A stretch of 64,000 bases of DNA from CAZHGD01 sp964531735 (lineage in GTDB: Bacteria > Armatimonadota > UBA10988). Below the pieces are notes generated by a model. That model saw only the letters and a list, made by a program, of their open reading frames with translations. It did no database searches and was not told where the DNA came from. Below are positions 44,063-51,867 of the stretch, one piece after another. A program made the position numbers and the translations under genes. Each line of letters starts with the position of its first letter. The stretch's first letter is position 1. The stretch is from NCBI GenBank assembly GCA_964531735.1, contig CAZHGD010000011.1, positions 18,468 through 82,467 on the forward strand, read 5' to 3'.

Positions 44063-44905
44063 GTGTCCGTAGCGATCGATCCCCTGCATGATGGCCATAC
44101 GCACAGCCACTGGTGCCCCCACGGTTCGGGCGACCCGTTGCGCGCCTACCTCGACCGCGCGGTCGAACTCGGCTTCCGGCGCTATGACGTCACCGAGCAC
44201 CTGGCGCTGCCCGACGGTTTCCGCGACCCGATTGGTCCGCGCCAGTGCGCGATGCTGCCGGCCGAGGTGCCGCTGTACCTGGCCGATGCCGAGCCACTGC
44301 GCGCGGAGTTCGCCGGCCGTCTGGACGTGCGCGTCGGCTTCGAGGTGGACTACCTCGGCGCGGCGCAGGGCGGCTGGCACCAAGCCATGCTCGAACTGCT
44401 GGGTCCGGCCTGGGACCGCATCGACCCGGCGGCCACGGTGCTCAGCGTGCACTTCCTCGACGAGGGCATTGTGGATGGCACGCCGGCCATGCAGGCGGCC
44501 TTGCTGCCCGCAGGCGCCAACACCGACCGGGTACACCTGCGCTACTATGCAGCGCTCAAGTCCGCCATCCAGGCCTCGTGGCGGTGGCGTGGGGAGGATC
44601 TGCGACCGCGGCGCCTGGGCCATCTGACCTTGCCGCGCAAGTTCGTCAAGGTCCGCCCGCTGGAGCACCCCGAGCAGGTCGCCGAGGCGGCGATGGACGT
44701 GCTGGAACTGGTCGCGGCGGAGGGCCTCGAACTCGACGTCAACACCGCCGGCCTGGACAAGCCCGACTGCGGCGAAATCTACCTGACGTCCGAGTTGTAC
44801 CACCGCGCTCGCCAGTTGGGCGTGACCATGGTCTACGGGTCCGATGCGCACGCACCCCGCGAGGTGGGCCGGCACCGCGACCGCCTGGCCGAACTGGTCG
44901 GTTAG
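44063..44905 (+). CDS. PHP-family histidinol-phosphatase (HisJ-like)
   Basis: 280 residues from GTG 44063. DGHTHSHWCPHGSGDPL near the N-terminus, YDVTEHLALP, VGFEVDYL, LSVHFLDE, and the C-terminal GSDAHAPREVG supply the His/Asp metal ligands of the PHP trinuclear site. Domain order and length fit HisK/HisJ histidinol-phosphate phosphatases of histidine synthesis. Other PHP phosphoesterase roles remain possible since no his genes are nearby. Its stop overlaps the convergent TfoX-domain gene by 4 nt. Confidence 0.8.
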   Translation: MSVAIDPLHDGHTHSHWCPHGSGDPLRAYLDRAVELGFRRYDVTEHLALPDGFRDPIGPRQCAMLPAEVPLYLADAEPLRAEFAGRLDVRVGFEVDYLGAAQGGWHQAMLELLGPAWDRIDPAATVLSVHFLDEGIVDGTPAMQAALLPAGANTDRVHLRYYAALKSAIQASWRWRGEDLRPRRLGHLTLPRKFVKVRPLEHPEQVAEAAMDVLELVAAEGLELDVNTAGLDKPDCGEIYLTSELYHRARQLGVTMVYGSDAHAPREVGRHRDRLAELVG

Positions 44906-45237
44906 TCGGTCAGGTGCCGGTCCAGCCAGGTGCGGAGCGCGTCGACTTCCTCCGGGGCCAGCTTGCTGACCGGGACTTCCTCGATGGCGCCGTGCAGCGC
45001 GAGGAGCGTGGCCAGGTTGCCGCGCCGGGGCTGGACCTGGCGGATGCGCAGCCACGCCTCTTTGGCGCCGACATCGCACAGGCGGTCGAGCGTACCGATA
45101 CCGACCGTTCGCAGGTGCCCGGCCAACTCGAAGCCGAGGTTGGCGGCACCGTTCAGCGGCCGCTCGGCCGGCGCCGACGCAGCCGCCGGCACCGGCCGCA
45201 GCGGCCGGCCATAGCCATCTCGCAACCCGTCACTCAT
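44902..45237 (-). CDS. TfoX C-terminal-domain protein
   Basis: 111 residues from ATG 45237-45235. LNGAANLGFELAGHLRTVGIGTLDRLCDVGAKEAWLRIR... is the TfoX C-terminal helix-hairpin-helix domain; the N-terminal TfoX domain is absent. In gamma-proteobacteria full TfoX/Sxy promotes competence, but stand-alone C-terminal domains are common and uncharacterised. Its ATG overlaps the stop of the upstream PPK2 gene by one nucleotide (TGATG), so it is translated with the kinases. Confidence 0.8.
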   Translation of the reverse strand: MSDGLRDGYGRPLRPVPAAASAPAERPLNGAANLGFELAGHLRTVGIGTLDRLCDVGAKEAWLRIRQVQPRRGNLATLLALHGAIEEVPVSKLAPEEVDALRTWLDRHLTD

Positions 45238-45965
45238 CAACCCGCGGCCTTCCGTTGCGCGGCGATGGCCCGCTCGACGGCATCGCACAGCGTCTTGAGC
45301 GTCTTCACCCGCGCGTAGTACTTGCAGTTGCCCTCGACCACCGTCCAGGGCGCGTTGAGCGTGCTGGTTCGGACCAGCATGTCTTCTACGGCTTCCTGGT
45401 ATTGTGGCCATTTCTCGCGATTGCGCCAGTCCTCGTCGGTCAGCTTGTAGCGCTTGTACGCGATGGAGGCGCGCTCGTTGAACCGGGCCAACTGCTCTTC
45501 GGGGCTGATGTGCAGCCAGAACTTGCACAGCACCATCGGGAAGCTGGTCAGGTGGCGTTCGAACTCGTTGATCTCTTCGTAAGCCCGCTGCCATGCGTCA
45601 GGCTTGGCGAAGCCTTCCACTCGTTCGACCAGCACGCGGCCGTACCAACTGCGATCGAAGATGGCCAGGTGGCCGGCTTTGGGCACCTCGCGCCAGAAGC
45701 GCCACAGGTAGTGGTGCTCACGCTCCTCGCCACGCGGTGCCGCGTAGGCATGGACCGAGTAGCCGCGCGGGTCGAGCGTTTCGGTCAGGCGCTTGATGTT
45801 GCCGCCCTTGCCCGCGGCGTCCCAGCCTTCGTAGACCACCAGCGCCGGCAGGCGGTAGTTGTACATCTGGTATTCCAGCTCGCGCAGCCGGACCTGGTAC
45901 TTGCGGAGCTGGCTCTCGTAGTCTTCCTTGTCGAGTGACAAGCTGAGATCGGCCTGATTCAGCAT
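45237..45965 (-). CDS. ppk2: Polyphosphate kinase 2 family protein (second of a tandem pair)
   Basis: 242 residues. PPK2 core: LVVYEGWDAAGKGGNIKRL (Walker A), PRGYSVHAYAAP, HYLWRFWREVP, IFDRSWYGRVLVER (Walker B/lid region), LCKFWLHIS and WTVVEGNCKYYARVK. It transfers phosphate between polyphosphate and nucleotides. It is 2 nt after the paralogous gene at 45968-46822. Class (ADP- or AMP-phosphorylating) cannot be decided from motifs alone. Confidence 0.9.
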   Translation of the reverse strand: MLNQADLSLSLDKEDYESQLRKYQVRLRELEYQMYNYRLPALVVYEGWDAAGKGGNIKRLTETLDPRGYSVHAYAAPRGEEREHHYLWRFWREVPKAGHLAIFDRSWYGRVLVERVEGFAKPDAWQRAYEEINEFERHLTSFPMVLCKFWLHISPEEQLARFNERASIAYKRYKLTDEDWRNREKWPQYQEAVEDMLVRTSTLNAPWTVVEGNCKYYARVKTLKTLCDAVERAIAAQRKAAG

Positions 45966-45967
45966 GA

Positions 45968-46822
45968 CTACTGCTCCTTCTTGGCGCGGCGGCTCGGGGC
46001 CTTCGGCTTCGCGGGCGGTGCGGCGGCCACCGGCTGCGCGGCCGCCTCACTGGGCGGTGCGGCGGCCTCTTCGTCCGGCATCTGGTCCGGGTCGGGTATG
46101 CCGCGTTTGAGCAGTTCGGCCTCGACCGTGTCGCAGATGGTCCGGAAGACCTTGATCTGCGCCCAACGGAAGCAGGTCGCCTCGACGATCGTCCAGGGCG
46201 CGTGCGAGCGGCTGGTCTGCGCCAGCATCTCCTCGATGGCCACCACGTAGCGGTCGTACTGCTTGTGGTGCCGCCAGTCCTCGGGCTGGATCTTCCAGGC
46301 CATGAACGGGTCGCTCTCGCATTCCTTGAAGCGCTTCTTCTGCTCCTTCTTGCTGATGTGCAGGAAGAACTTGCAGATCACCATACCGTCGGTGGCGAGC
46401 TGCCGCTCGAACTCGGTGATCTCCCGTAGCGCGTCCTGGACCTCGCGGTCACTGACGAGCTTGTCGATGCGCTCGACCATCACGCGCCCGTACCAACTGC
46501 GGTCGAAGATGCCGATCTGGCCGTACTCGGGCAGGCGCATCCAGAACCGCCAGAGGAAGGGCCGCAGGCGCTCCTCCTCCAGCGGGGCCGAGACGGGCGT
46601 GACGCGAAATCCGCGGGGATCGAGGCGATCCACGAGCCGGCTGATCATCGTGCCCTTGCCGGCGGCGTCCCACCCCTCGAACAGCACGACCACCGGTACG
46701 CGGCCCTCCTGGCAGCGCCGCTGAATGCGGCGGAGCCGGTTGTACAATCCGTCCGGGCCGTTCATCAAATCGCGAAAGTCCGTCTTCGGTAGCTTCAGCG
46801 TCAGGTCGACGGCCTCCAACAT
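45968..46822 (-). CDS. ppk2: Polyphosphate kinase 2 family protein (first of a tandem pair)
   Basis: 284 residues. VVLFEGWDAAGKGTMISRLVDRLDPRG is the Walker A region (split for length), then FLWRFWMRLP, IFDRSWYGRVMVERIDKL, ICKFFLHISKKEQKKRF and WTIVEATCFRWAQIK. A Pro/Ala/Lys-rich, low-complexity tail follows residue 240. Together with the next gene it reproduces, as two separate chains, the two-domain layout of class II PPK2 (polyphosphate:AMP phosphotransferase), so a heterodimer is plausible. AAAGGGAAG precedes ATG 46822. The 163 nt upstream to the enolase-like gene show no clear promoter or terminator. Confidence 0.9.
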   Translation of the reverse strand: MLEAVDLTLKLPKTDFRDLMNGPDGLYNRLRRIQRRCQEGRVPVVVLFEGWDAAGKGTMISRLVDRLDPRGFRVTPVSAPLEEERLRPFLWRFWMRLPEYGQIGIFDRSWYGRVMVERIDKLVSDREVQDALREITEFERQLATDGMVICKFFLHISKKEQKKRFKECESDPFMAWKIQPEDWRHHKQYDRYVVAIEEMLAQTSRSHAPWTIVEATCFRWAQIKVFRTICDTVEAELLKRGIPDPDQMPDEEAAAPPSEAAAQPVAAAPPAKPKAPSRRAKKEQ

Positions 46823-46985
46823 GGCGGCTTCCCTTTCTCAGGAGGCTGGCCCAGCCCAGCAACGTCCCAGGATCTCAGCAGCCACCCCGGCGAGCGATCA
46901 CGGCTCGATTGCGCAACCGCCGCCGACCTCCTTGTGTCGCCCGCATCGTCTGCTCAACCATCTCGCAACATACGCGCTGGCCGGC

Positions 46986-48284
46986 TCACCGCGCCCACCG
47001 CGCCAGCGCCTCGCGGCCGCGGAAGGCGGCGCTGCCGAGCTGCTCTTCGAGACGGAGCATCTGGTTGTACTTGGCCAGGCGCTCGCTCCGGGCGATGGAG
47101 CCGATCTTGATCTGCCCACAACCGCTGGCCACGGCCAGATCGGCCAGGAAGGCGTCTTCGGTCTCGCCGCTGCGCGCGGAGACCACCGCGGTGTAGCCCC
47201 CTTCGCGGGCCGCCAGACAGGTGGCTGCCGCTTCAGTCAGCGTGCCGATCTGGTTGACCTTGACCAGCACGCTGTTGGCCACGCCATCGACTTGGGCTTG
47301 CCGCACCCGGGCCGCCTCGGTGCAGAAGAAGTCGTCGCCGATCAACTGGACGAGGTGGCCCAGGCGCCTGGTCAGGTGCGGCCAGCCGTCGGTGTCGTCC
47401 TCGGCCAGACCATCCTCGATGCTGATCACCGGGAAGCGCTCGACCCAGCTCTCGAGCACGTCGACCAGCTCGGCACTGGTGCGGCGCCGGCCGTCGGCCG
47501 ACAGTTGGTAGGCGCCGTCGCGGCTAAAATGCGTGCTGGCCACGTCCAAAGCGATGACCACGTCGCGACCGGGCGCGAGCCCGGCGGCGAGGATGCCGTC
47601 GGTGACCACGCGGAGGCCGTCCTCGTTCGAAGCGAGCGGCGGGCCGAAGCCACCTTCATCGGCGACCAGTTGCGTGTAGTTCACCTCGCGCCGCAGGATG
47701 TCGCGCACGGCGTAGTAGACGGCGTTGGTCCATTCCAGCGCCGTGGCGGTGTCGCGCGCTCCCCACGGGATGATCAGCACGTCCTGGATATCGAGTTGGA
47801 AGCCGGCGTGGTGCCCGCCGCTGAGGATGTTGACCATCGGCAGCGGGCAGACCGGCGGCGTGCCGGCGAACAGTTGCGTGTTGAGGTGCTGCCAGAGCGG
47901 CCGGCCGGCGGCGTTGGCCGCGGCGCGCGCGGCGGCCATGCTGACCGACAGCACCGCGTTGGCGCCGAGGCGGGCCTTGTTCGGCGTGCCGTCGCAGGCG
48001 CACAGCGCCGCATCCACCGCGTGCTGGTCGGCCGCGTCGAGGCCGCGGACCGCGGCGGACAGCTCACCGCGGACGTTCGCGACGGCTTGCCGCACGCCGC
48101 GGCCACGGTACCGTGTCGGGTCGCCGTCGCGCAGTTCCACCGCTTCGCGACGGCCGGTGGAGGCGCCCGAGGGCACACTGGCGCGGCCCACCTGACCGCT
48201 GTCCAATATGACCTCGGCTTCCACCGTGGGCCAGCCACGGCTGTCCAGCACTTCGCGTGCCCGCAGTTCCACGATGCGTGCCAT
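46986..48284 (-). CDS. eno: Enolase-like protein with an altered active site
   Basis: 432 residues from ATG 48284-48282 (GAAGG upstream). The whole enolase fold is present: VLDSRG.PTVEAEV, SVPSGASTG, VNILSGGHHA, LVADEGGFGPPL, ISIEDGLAEDD, LIGDDFFCT, VLVKVNQIGTLTEA (base Lys342) and GQIKIG..ARSERLAKYNQ. Two conserved positions differ. DSRGNPT reads DSRGWPT, and the catalytic-loop SHRSGETED reads SARSGETED, so the phosphate-binding His (yeast His373) is Ala370. Divergent enolase-like paralogues with SARSGE exist; whether this is the housekeeping enolase (2-phosphoglycerate to PEP) is doubtful. Its ATG overlaps the stop of an APH-type kinase gene, so the two probably act together. Confidence 0.85.
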   Translation of the reverse strand: MARIVELRAREVLDSRGWPTVEAEVILDSGQVGRASVPSGASTGRREAVELRDGDPTRYRGRGVRQAVANVRGELSAAVRGLDAADQHAVDAALCACDGTPNKARLGANAVLSVSMAAARAAANAAGRPLWQHLNTQLFAGTPPVCPLPMVNILSGGHHAGFQLDIQDVLIIPWGARDTATALEWTNAVYYAVRDILRREVNYTQLVADEGGFGPPLASNEDGLRVVTDGILAAGLAPGRDVVIALDVASTHFSRDGAYQLSADGRRRTSAELVDVLESWVERFPVISIEDGLAEDDTDGWPHLTRRLGHLVQLIGDDFFCTEAARVRQAQVDGVANSVLVKVNQIGTLTEAAATCLAAREGGYTAVVSARSGETEDAFLADLAVASGCGQIKIGSIARSERLAKYNQMLRLEEQLGSAAFRGREALARWAR

Positions 48285-49261
48285 CAGCCTTCGCCTTTCA
48301 TCATCGCCACCGCTTCGGCCAGCCCGCGCGCCTCGCCGAGCAACAGTCGCGTGCCGACGCACCGGACGTGCGCTTCATCGTCGGCGTTGAGGTAGCCGGC
48401 GGGCGACTTGCCATCCACGCGGGCCAGCAGGATCGCGCCGAGCAGATCCATCCAGGAGCCCTCGGCCACGCGGTCGCATCGGTCGCGGTAGCCGTGCCAG
48501 GCCCAGGCCACCTGCTGCCACAGCAGGTCGTCGGCGCGCTGGACGTGCCGCGCCTTCAGCAACAGGTGCGTGAACCAGAACGCGAGGTCGAACCGCGGCT
48601 CGCCATAGTGGACCACCTCGTGGTCGAGCAGCACATGGTGTGTCTCGCAGAGCAGGATGTTCTTCGGACTGTAGTCGCCGTGCACCATGGTCTGCGACGC
48701 CCGGGCCAGGTGGTCGACGAGGCCGTTGAGCGGCGCGGCCAGGCGCGGGTGGCGCCGCGCGACCTCGCGCAGATACGGGTCGAGGCGGAGCTGGTCGAAC
48801 ACGGTCTGGTCGCCGAAGCGCTCGCGCAGTTCGGCGCGGTCCCAGCCGGCGTGGTGGATGCGCCCGAGCAGGTCGCCCGCGCGCTGGGCGGCGTCGACCG
48901 GCAGGCGGCCCGCGAGCAGTTCGTCCTTCCAGTTGCGCGCCTCCAGCGGCGCCCGTTCCATCAGATAGAGGTGTTCGTCGGTGTCCTCCCAGAGGACGGC
49001 CGGCACCTCGCCCGGCGCCAGGACGTGTTGCAGCCAGCGCTGGCAGTCGGCTTCGCGGTGGATGCGGTTCACGTCGCTGAGCCACTCGGCGGCCACGCGC
49101 AGGCGCGGCAGCGCCTGTTTGAGCACGACGCGCCGGTCGCCGATGACCACCTCGAAGACGTCGTTCGACACGCCGCCACCGAACGGGGCCACGGCCACCG
49201 GCTGGTCGTCGCGAGCCAGCCCGGCACGGACCACCACCTGGCGTAGATGGTCGGCGTCCAT
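48284..49261 (-). CDS. Aminoglycoside phosphotransferase-fold kinase
   Basis: 325 residues from ATG 49261-49259 (a TTG codon one step upstream is the alternative). APH/choline-kinase-like fold: GGGVSNDVFEVVIGDRRVVLKQ (nucleotide loop and Lys; split by motif), LYLMERAP, MVHGDYSPKNILL (catalytic Asp in HGDxxxxN) and LLDHEVVHYGEPRFDLAF (DxE/D metal site). Substrate unknown: sugars, methylthioribose and antibiotics are all used in this fold. Translationally coupled on both sides (TGATG junctions) to a methyltransferase and the enolase-like gene, which argues for a metabolic rather than resistance role. Confidence 0.8.
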   Translation of the reverse strand: MDADHLRQVVVRAGLARDDQPVAVAPFGGGVSNDVFEVVIGDRRVVLKQALPRLRVAAEWLSDVNRIHREADCQRWLQHVLAPGEVPAVLWEDTDEHLYLMERAPLEARNWKDELLAGRLPVDAAQRAGDLLGRIHHAGWDRAELRERFGDQTVFDQLRLDPYLREVARRHPRLAAPLNGLVDHLARASQTMVHGDYSPKNILLCETHHVLLDHEVVHYGEPRFDLAFWFTHLLLKARHVQRADDLLWQQVAWAWHGYRDRCDRVAEGSWMDLLGAILLARVDGKSPAGYLNADDEAHVRCVGTRLLLGEARGLAEAVAMMKGEG

Positions 49262-50046
49262 CAAGCCTCGCCCGGCTTGGCGACACAGACCAGGCGGCCC
49301 TCGCCGGGCCGGTACGGCGTGCCGGTGTGATCGGCCCAGCGCAGCACCGCACGCCAGCCGGTGGCCACCAGCAGTTCATCCAGTTCGGCGGCGGTGACCA
49401 CGCGATAGGCGTCGCTGACCACTTCGCGGAACACCTGCCCATCGGGACCGCGCGTCTCGAACAGGGTCTCCTCGACGGTCAGTTCGGCGGTGCGACGCCA
49501 GCGTGCCGTGGCGCTCACCGTGCCCAGTTGCTCATGGTGGGCCAGGAACGGCCCGGCGAAACTCGGCAGCGTGGCTTCGGGCAGCGTGACGTCGAGCGCC
49601 AGGGCGCCGCCCGGCCGCAGGTGCCGACGCACCATGGTCAGGAAGGCGCGTTGCTCGGCGGGCGTGCGCAGCAGTCGGAAGGCTTCCAGTGGCAGCATCA
49701 CCAGGCCGAACGCGGTCTCGAACGCGAAGTCCTGAACGGCCTGACGCACCAGGCGAACGGCGGGCGTGCGGGGTGGGGCAGCCTGCTCGGCCAGACGGTG
49801 CTCGGCCAAGGCCAGCATGGCAGGCGACGGATCGGCGCCCCAGCACTCCAGGCCGGACCGGTACAGGGCCGCCAGGACGCGGGCCGCGCCGCAGGCGGGT
49901 TCGCAGACGGGACCGGCACCGCGCTGCGCCCAGTGCCGGTAGAACTCGGCCTCGCCGGGCCGGAACTGGCCGGCGGTCAAGGCATCGTAGTGCCAGCCGT
50001 AGCGCTCGTAGCGCGCCAGGTCAAGCGTCGTCGGAGTCGCTGGCAT
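49261..50046 (-). CDS. Class I SAM-dependent methyltransferase
   Basis: 261 residues from ATG 50046-50044, overlapping the upstream zinc-ribbon gene by 26 nt; the frame is open further upstream but with Arg/Pro-rich shadow sequence. YDALTAGQFRPGEAEFYRHWAQ, then PVCEPACGAARVLAALYRSG (motif I), GADPSPAML, FGLVMLPLEAFRLL and LRPGGALALDVTLP. Small-molecule methyltransferase; substrate unknown. First of three coupled genes leading to the enolase-like gene. Confidence 0.75.
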   Translation of the reverse strand: MPATPTTLDLARYERYGWHYDALTAGQFRPGEAEFYRHWAQRGAGPVCEPACGAARVLAALYRSGLECWGADPSPAMLALAEHRLAEQAAPPRTPAVRLVRQAVQDFAFETAFGLVMLPLEAFRLLRTPAEQRAFLTMVRRHLRPGGALALDVTLPEATLPSFAGPFLAHHEQLGTVSATARWRRTAELTVEETLFETRGPDGQVFREVVSDAYRVVTAAELDELLVATGWRAVLRWADHTGTPYRPGEGRLVCVAKPGEA

Positions 50047-50674
50047 CGCTCTCGGCCGGCTCGGCCGGCGCCGGGCCCGGGACCTTGGCGCCGCACCCGG
50101 CGCAGAAGCGGTCACCGCCGCGTAGCGAGGCGCCGCACTTGCCGCAGTAGCCGGCGCCGCCGCCGGGCTGACCAGTCCGCTTCAGCGCCTCGATCTCGCT
50201 GTCCACTTCGGCCTCGCGAGCGCGGCTGCGGCGCTCGCGGCGCGGCTCCAACTCGCGCTCGTCGCGCGGCGCGCCGTTGCGCTCGACATACATCTCCACG
50301 AAGTCGAGTAGTTGCTCCGGCAGTCGGAACTGCTGGTAGATGCCGTAGCCGGTGGCCAGACCGGTGCCCAGAGCGACCCAGGGATTGAGGAACCGCAGGG
50401 CCAGCGTGGCGGCGGCGCCGACGCCCTTGTCCAGCCATTCGCCGGCGCCCACCTGAATCTTGAAGCCACTGGACAGCGGCGAGAGGCGGACATTCAGCGC
50501 CTGGCTGGAGACCGTCAGGGCGGTCACCAGGTTCCGCCGGCGGGCCTGGATGAAGATGGCCGGCCCTTCGAGGAAGTCCTGCACCTCAAACCCGTCGTGC
50601 TCGAACCAGTCGACCACCGCGTCGGCGAGGTCGTCCAGGTCGATATCGACTCCACGGTAGGTGCGCTCAGGCAT
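50021..50674 (-). CDS. Zinc-ribbon protein with a membrane-associated segment
   Basis: 217 residues from ATG 50674-50672 with GGAGGAGAGG upstream. The N-terminal domain (about 1-90; RTYRGVDIDLDDLADAVVDWFEHDGFEVQ) is alpha/beta. A hydrophobic glycine-rich stretch (about 85-118) could insert in the membrane. A charged coiled segment follows, and then a zinc ribbon CGKCGASLRGGDRFCAGCG (about 174-192). An acidic Ser/Asp tail ends it. No enzymatic family recognised; zinc-ribbon plus hydrophobic hairpin suggests a scaffold or quality-control role. Confidence 0.7.
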   Translation of the reverse strand: MPERTYRGVDIDLDDLADAVVDWFEHDGFEVQDFLEGPAIFIQARRRNLVTALTVSSQALNVRLSPLSSGFKIQVGAGEWLDKGVGAAATLALRFLNPWVALGTGLATGYGIYQQFRLPEQLLDFVEMYVERNGAPRDERELEPRRERRSRAREAEVDSEIEALKRTGQPGGGAGYCGKCGASLRGGDRFCAGCGAKVPGPAPAEPAESDASDSDDA

Positions 50675-50742
50675 CGTCCTCTCCTCCACAGCGCCAACCA
50701 TGCCCTGGTTGGCCGCCGGAGACCGGATTCCTCCGGCCATGG

Positions 50743-51867
50743 CTAAGGTGCCGCGCCAAGGGCTCGTCGGACATGGGCTTCGACGTGCCGGGCCTTCTGT
50801 TCTTCACCGGCAGCGTTGAGATGGCAGTCGTCGGTCCAGTTGGCCTCGGCGACGACACTCTCGGGGAAAGGTGCCAACGGCACGGCGAAGCGTTTCGCGA
50901 GCGCCTGGACGATCTGCTCGTTCCGCGTGAAGGCCGCCTTCATCGCTTCCGGCTGGCCCGACTTGGCTCGCGAGCGGAACGGCACCAGCAGCACCTTCGC
51001 GCCGTCGGCCTGGCACTGGCGCACCAAGGTGTCCAGATTGTGCGCGATGGCCAGGTCCTCGTCAGGGATCGGCCGCCGACCGCCCTGGCGCTCGTCCAGG
51101 TCGGGGTACCAGCGCGCGGGCGGCACAGTGCCGCCCGGCCAAGTGTGGCTGTCGGGCGTGATGTACTCGTACCGGAACAGCACGATGATGGCCGTGGCCA
51201 AGACGCGCGAGTACATCATCCAGCGGCTCTGCGCGGGCAGGCGCTCGACGTTGTGCAGTTGCCGCCGCCAGTGCGCATAGTCCGGCTGGTAGACCGGACC
51301 GACCATGGCCAGCGCGTCGTTCCCACCAGCCTCGATGACCACCAGGTCCGGCCGGAAGTAGTGGAACTTGAACAGGTAGTGCGTCAGCATCTCGGCGCTG
51401 GTGCCTTGCGGCAGGCCGCCGTTGATGACTTCGACGCCGCGATAGCCCGCGGGCGGGTTCGCCGCCAGCAGCCGCTCCACTTGCGCCGGGTACGCCTGCG
51501 CGGCGTCCTCGACAGCCCAACCGTAGACCGTGGAGCCACCCAGGAACAGGACTCGCAGCAGGCCCGGCTGGCGCCGCATCGGCACCGCGCGGCCGCGGTA
51601 GCCTTGCTCGTTGTGCTGCACGCCCAGCCGGTTGGCGTAGCCCGGCGCCGGCACATAGCAGAGGTATGGCTGCTCCGTGGCGCGCAGGTGGCGAGCCACC
51701 GACTGCGTGTGGCCCAGCATGGCGTCACGCAGAATCTGGAACTCGCGGAACCGGACCAGCCAGATGACCTGGACCAGGATCTCCAGCAACAGCCAGCCGA
51801 TGATCAGCCCGCTGCAACCAAACGCCAGACGCTTCCGGCGGCTGAGGGACGGTGGCGAACCGCTCAC
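50743..51867 (-). CDS. Membrane-anchored SGNH/GDSL hydrolase
   Basis: 374 residues. One N-terminal membrane helix (about 15-38). SGNH blocks: LFLGGSTVYGWAV (block I Ser), NGGLPQGTSAEML, IEAGGNDA (block III Asn) and DDCHLNAAGEEQKA (block V Asp-x-x-His). The catalytic domain faces outside. Such enzymes deacetylate or esterify cell-surface glycans. ATG 51867 overlaps the stop of the secreted-protein gene upstream by 4 nt, so the pair is co-translated. Confidence 0.85.
   Translation of the reverse strand: MSGSPPSLSRRKRLAFGCSGLIIGWLLLEILVQVIWLVRFREFQILRDAMLGHTQSVARHLRATEQPYLCYVPAPGYANRLGVQHNEQGYRGRAVPMRRQPGLLRVLFLGGSTVYGWAVEDAAQAYPAQVERLLAANPPAGYRGVEVINGGLPQGTSAEMLTHYLFKFHYFRPDLVVIEAGGNDALAMVGPVYQPDYAHWRRQLHNVERLPAQSRWMMYSRVLATAIIVLFRYEYITPDSHTWPGGTVPPARWYPDLDERQGGRRPIPDEDLAIAHNLDTLVRQCQADGAKVLLVPFRSRAKSGQPEAMKAAFTRNEQIVQALAKRFAVPLAPFPESVVAEANWTDDCHLNAAGEEQKARHVEAHVRRALGAAP

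Noticed and set aside
46823..46985. Promoter or terminator between the enolase-like and PPK2 genes
   Set aside because: TTGAGC and TTGCGC occur but no acceptable -10 follows, and no stable hairpin was found.
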